From NCBI RefSeq assembly GCF_030230605.1, contig NZ_JASPDO010000035.1:1-16161 (forward strand): DNA of 16,161 nt, given 5' to 3'. Of the stretch, positions 14,382-16,161 are shown piece after piece. Below the pieces are notes generated by a model. The model saw nothing but the letters and a program-made list of their open reading frames with translations. It did not search any database and was not told the DNA's origin. This DNA is from Brevibacterium sp. UMB1308A. GTDB taxonomy: Bacteria; Actinomycetota; Actinomycetes; Actinomycetales; Brevibacteriaceae. Position numbers and translations under genes: made by a program. The number at the start of each line of letters is the position of its first letter. The stretch's first letter is position 1.

Positions 14382-16120
14382 AGCATTCCTTTCAGTCGCT
14401 CGTTGATGGTTCGAAGCGCGACCGCCTGCTCTGGGTTGACCGTGCGGTCTTGCAATACCGAGTCGAATGGTTCGCGGAAGCTCGTGAGCAGTTCACCGGT
14501 TGCTTCTAGGAGCATGTGGCGAGCCTTCGAGGCGAGGTCGCGCGTGACTTGGTCACCAAAAATTGTGTCGAGGAGTTTGCCGGCAACTACGGCTGTTCCG
14601 CCTGCGATCCCAGCTTCAGCTCCGGTGAGACCTCCGGTGCCTGCAAAGACTGCCAACATGAGTACGGCACCTACGCCGTTGACCCCGAATGACAAGATCC
14701 GAGCGCGGGCTCGTTTCGATTGACCGACTTCACGGACGAGGTCGTTGACCTGGTCTGACCACTCAGCAACAGTGCGTTTGATCGTGGCGTCCATATCGGC
14801 CGGCAACTTTTCTAATTGAGGGTTGTCTTTCAGGATGGTTGCGCCCGAGGTCGTTTCGTGCCACGCGTCGACCACGCCTCCCAGCGCGGTCACCGCCTGC
14901 TCTCGAACGAGTAGTGCCGCGGAAGATTCGATGGCTTGTCCCAGGGGTTCTGCGGTGTCCCGTTTTCCGGTTACCGCGGCGGTGATGCGGTCGCGGATGC
15001 GCGCAACGGTCGGTTCGAGACCTCGGAAAAGCTGGCCAGTCCCAACGAAGTCTTGCCAGCGGGCTAGAACCTCACCTCGGAGCACGTGCCCCGACACGAG
15101 AGCTTCTCCCAAGCGTTGCCGGGCGTGGGCGAACTCTGTGTCAACGACCTCGGCGAGCCTTTCATGAGCGTCAACTTGCGCTTGCGCGTACTCAGCGAGG
15201 GCCTCTACTCTGTCGGGCACTGCGGCGAGGGCACCGTGGAGTGTGCGTTGCACAACAGCGTTGCGGGCACGCGGATTCGATGACAGGTTAGCGATCCAGG
15301 ACCGTAGCGGGAAGATCGCGGACTGTGGCAGACGACCGTCTTCCAGAGTGAGTTCTGGGACGGTGAAAATCGGGGCGGTTCCAAGCCGTGCTTCTTTGAG
15401 CAAGGAGGAAAGGTGATGCCGGACTTCTCGGTTGGCGTTTGGCGGCACCCGGTCGAGCACCATCGCGACAGCTGTTCCGTTGTCCGCGGACTGCTTGAGC
15501 AGTTCCCATGGGACGGCGTCGGCGTAGCGGGCAGCGGTAGTGACGAACACCCACAGGTCTGCGGCCGCCAGGAGTTGGCGGGCGAGCCTGCGGTTCGAGT
15601 CCATTACCGAGTCGATGTCTGGTGAGTCGAGGACTGCAACACCTGGGGGAATCGCTGGGTGGTCGACAATGCGCACTTGAGGTGCTTGCGTGTCTGTTGC
15701 TTCTTGGCTGACGCGTTCAAGGCCAGGCAGGATCCGGTCAGACGTAAAGTGAGCACGGTCGGCGGGGTTGCACACCAATACGGGCCAGCGCGTGGTGGGA
15801 CGGAGGACGCTAGCGCTCGACACGTCCTCGCCGATGATGGAGTTGATGAGCGTTGATTTTCCGGCTCCTGTGGAACCTCCGAACACAATGAGCAGCGGTG
15901 CTTCTGTGTCTGCCACTCGTGGCATGAGGTAGTCGGTGAGCTGGTTTTTCAGCTGAGCTTGCAGGTTCTCACCTGGCGTCGTCGTTTCGACCGTGAGAGG
16001 GAATTGAACGTCATCTACGCGCGTGACAAGGTCACCCAGCGTCTGGTGAATGGCTGGGTTGAGAGTGCGGTTACCGTCGGTCACGCTTCCACTTTGTCGA
16101 TTTTCGTCAGGCTTAGCCAC
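14378..16120 (-). CDS. Dynamin-like GTPase (first of pair, DynA-like)
   Basis: 580 residues. G1 is GGSTGAGKST (81-90), G2 Thr109/110 in RPTTRWP, and G3 DSPDIDS (165-171). The G4 position reads VLDRVPPNA (221-229) instead of NKxD, so guanine specificity may be altered. A helical stalk-like region (about 290-470) precedes a hydrophobic Gly/Ala-rich hairpin (about 475-516) that could enter the membrane, then an amphipathic C-terminus. The GTG at 16120 is the earliest possible start because an in-frame TGA is directly upstream; GGTGA touches the GTG and no well-spaced ribosome site is seen. It overlaps the second GTPase by 4 bases. The pair probably forms a hetero-oligomer at the membrane. Confidence 0.8.
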   Translation of the reverse strand: MAKPDENRQSGSVTDGNRTLNPAIHQTLGDLVTRVDDVQFPLTVETTTPGENLQAQLKNQLTDYLMPRVADTEAPLLIVFGGSTGAGKSTLINSIIGEDVSSASVLRPTTRWPVLVCNPADRAHFTSDRILPGLERVSQEATDTQAPQVRIVDHPAIPPGVAVLDSPDIDSVMDSNRRLARQLLAAADLWVFVTTAARYADAVPWELLKQSADNGTAVAMVLDRVPPNANREVRHHLSSLLKEARLGTAPIFTVPELTLEDGRLPQSAIFPLRSWIANLSSNPRARNAVVQRTLHGALAAVPDRVEALAEYAQAQVDAHERLAEVVDTEFAHARQRLGEALVSGHVLRGEVLARWQDFVGTGQLFRGLEPTVARIRDRITAAVTGKRDTAEPLGQAIESSAALLVREQAVTALGGVVDAWHETTSGATILKDNPQLEKLPADMDATIKRTVAEWSDQVNDLVREVGQSKRARARILSFGVNGVGAVLMLAVFAGTGGLTGAEAGIAGGTAVVAGKLLDTIFGDQVTRDLASKARHMLLEATGELLTSFREPFDSVLQDRTVNPEQAVALRTINERLKGML

Positions 16121-16142
16121 TCACCACGCCGGTATTTCTGAG

Positions 16143-16161
16143 AAAACGCCGAGGTCGGCCC
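16143..16161 (-). terminator. Likely right half of a terminator from a leftward gene beyond the edge
   Basis: On the minus strand the window begins GGGCCGACCTCGGCGTTTTC. A GC-rich arm running into G-TTTT is typical of the 3' arm of an intrinsic terminator. The matching 5' arm would be outside the window. A small internal repeat GCCGA/TCGGC has too short a loop to act alone. Confidence 0.3.

Noticed and set aside
13645..14406. Long 253-residue open frame on the plus strand
   Set aside because: It is antisense to the intact DynB-like GTPase, Ser/Arg/Thr-rich with no domain logic, and reflects the codon pattern of the opposite strand.
1..16161. Defence island, prophage or mobile element
   Set aside because: All recognisable genes are conserved chromosomal ones in old synteny; no integrase, transposase, terminal repeats or toxin-antitoxin pair is seen. 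The CPBP-like protein alone is not evidence for abortive infection.

Overview
The window reads as chromosomal DNA of an actinobacterium, most likely order Micrococcales. Three things suggest this: the protein families present (Rv2466c-type thioredoxin-fold protein, actinobacterial RpiB with a glutamate base, group II truncated haemoglobin, paired dynamin-like GTPases), moderately high GC, and frequent GTG starts with a -10 hexamer directly in front of the start codon. The gene set rpiB / Rv2466c-like / pepN / glbO / hotdog thioesterase / EttA-like ABC-F / second SSB occurs in much the same order in Mycobacterium tuberculosis (Rv2465c to Rv2478c, from memory). The core is therefore old vertical synteny and not a mobile island. 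I see no transposase, integrase, CRISPR, tRNA or rRNA.

Layout. 1-139: the possible start of a leftward gene, a 23-bp palindromic operator candidate and a hairpin. 140-1969: divergent SCO6745-family gene and CPBP-like membrane protein, both apparently leaderless. 1973-2012: strong terminator. 2038-3130 (minus): Rv2466c-like gene then rpiB. 3231-7374 (plus): pepN, mscS, glbO, the last two overlapping by ATGA. 7361-8563 (minus): hotdog thioesterase and a conserved hypothetical joined as TAGATG. 8740-9633 (plus): acyl-CoA thioesterase II, ended by a 45-nt near-perfect palindrome. 9679-11361 (minus): EttA. 11402-12061 (minus): lipoprotein. 12154-12663 (minus): SSB. 12807-16120 (minus): two overlapping membrane-associated GTPases resembling the Streptomyces DynA/DynB pair.

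How they fit together. Most products are housekeeping: peptide turnover, pentose phosphate isomerisation, thioester hydrolysis, translation throttling, osmotic safety valve and oxygen/redox chemistry. The less ordinary parts are the tandem GTPases, a cluster of DnaA-box-like 9-mers in front of ssb, a 15-bp inverted repeat bracketing the lipoprotein promoter and start, the mscS-glbO coupling, and several long hairpins that overlap stop codons and lack U-tracts. No clearly new multi-gene system is evident. The GTPase/SSB/lipoprotein block at the right is the best candidate for follow-up. All intergenic gaps are under 180 bases.
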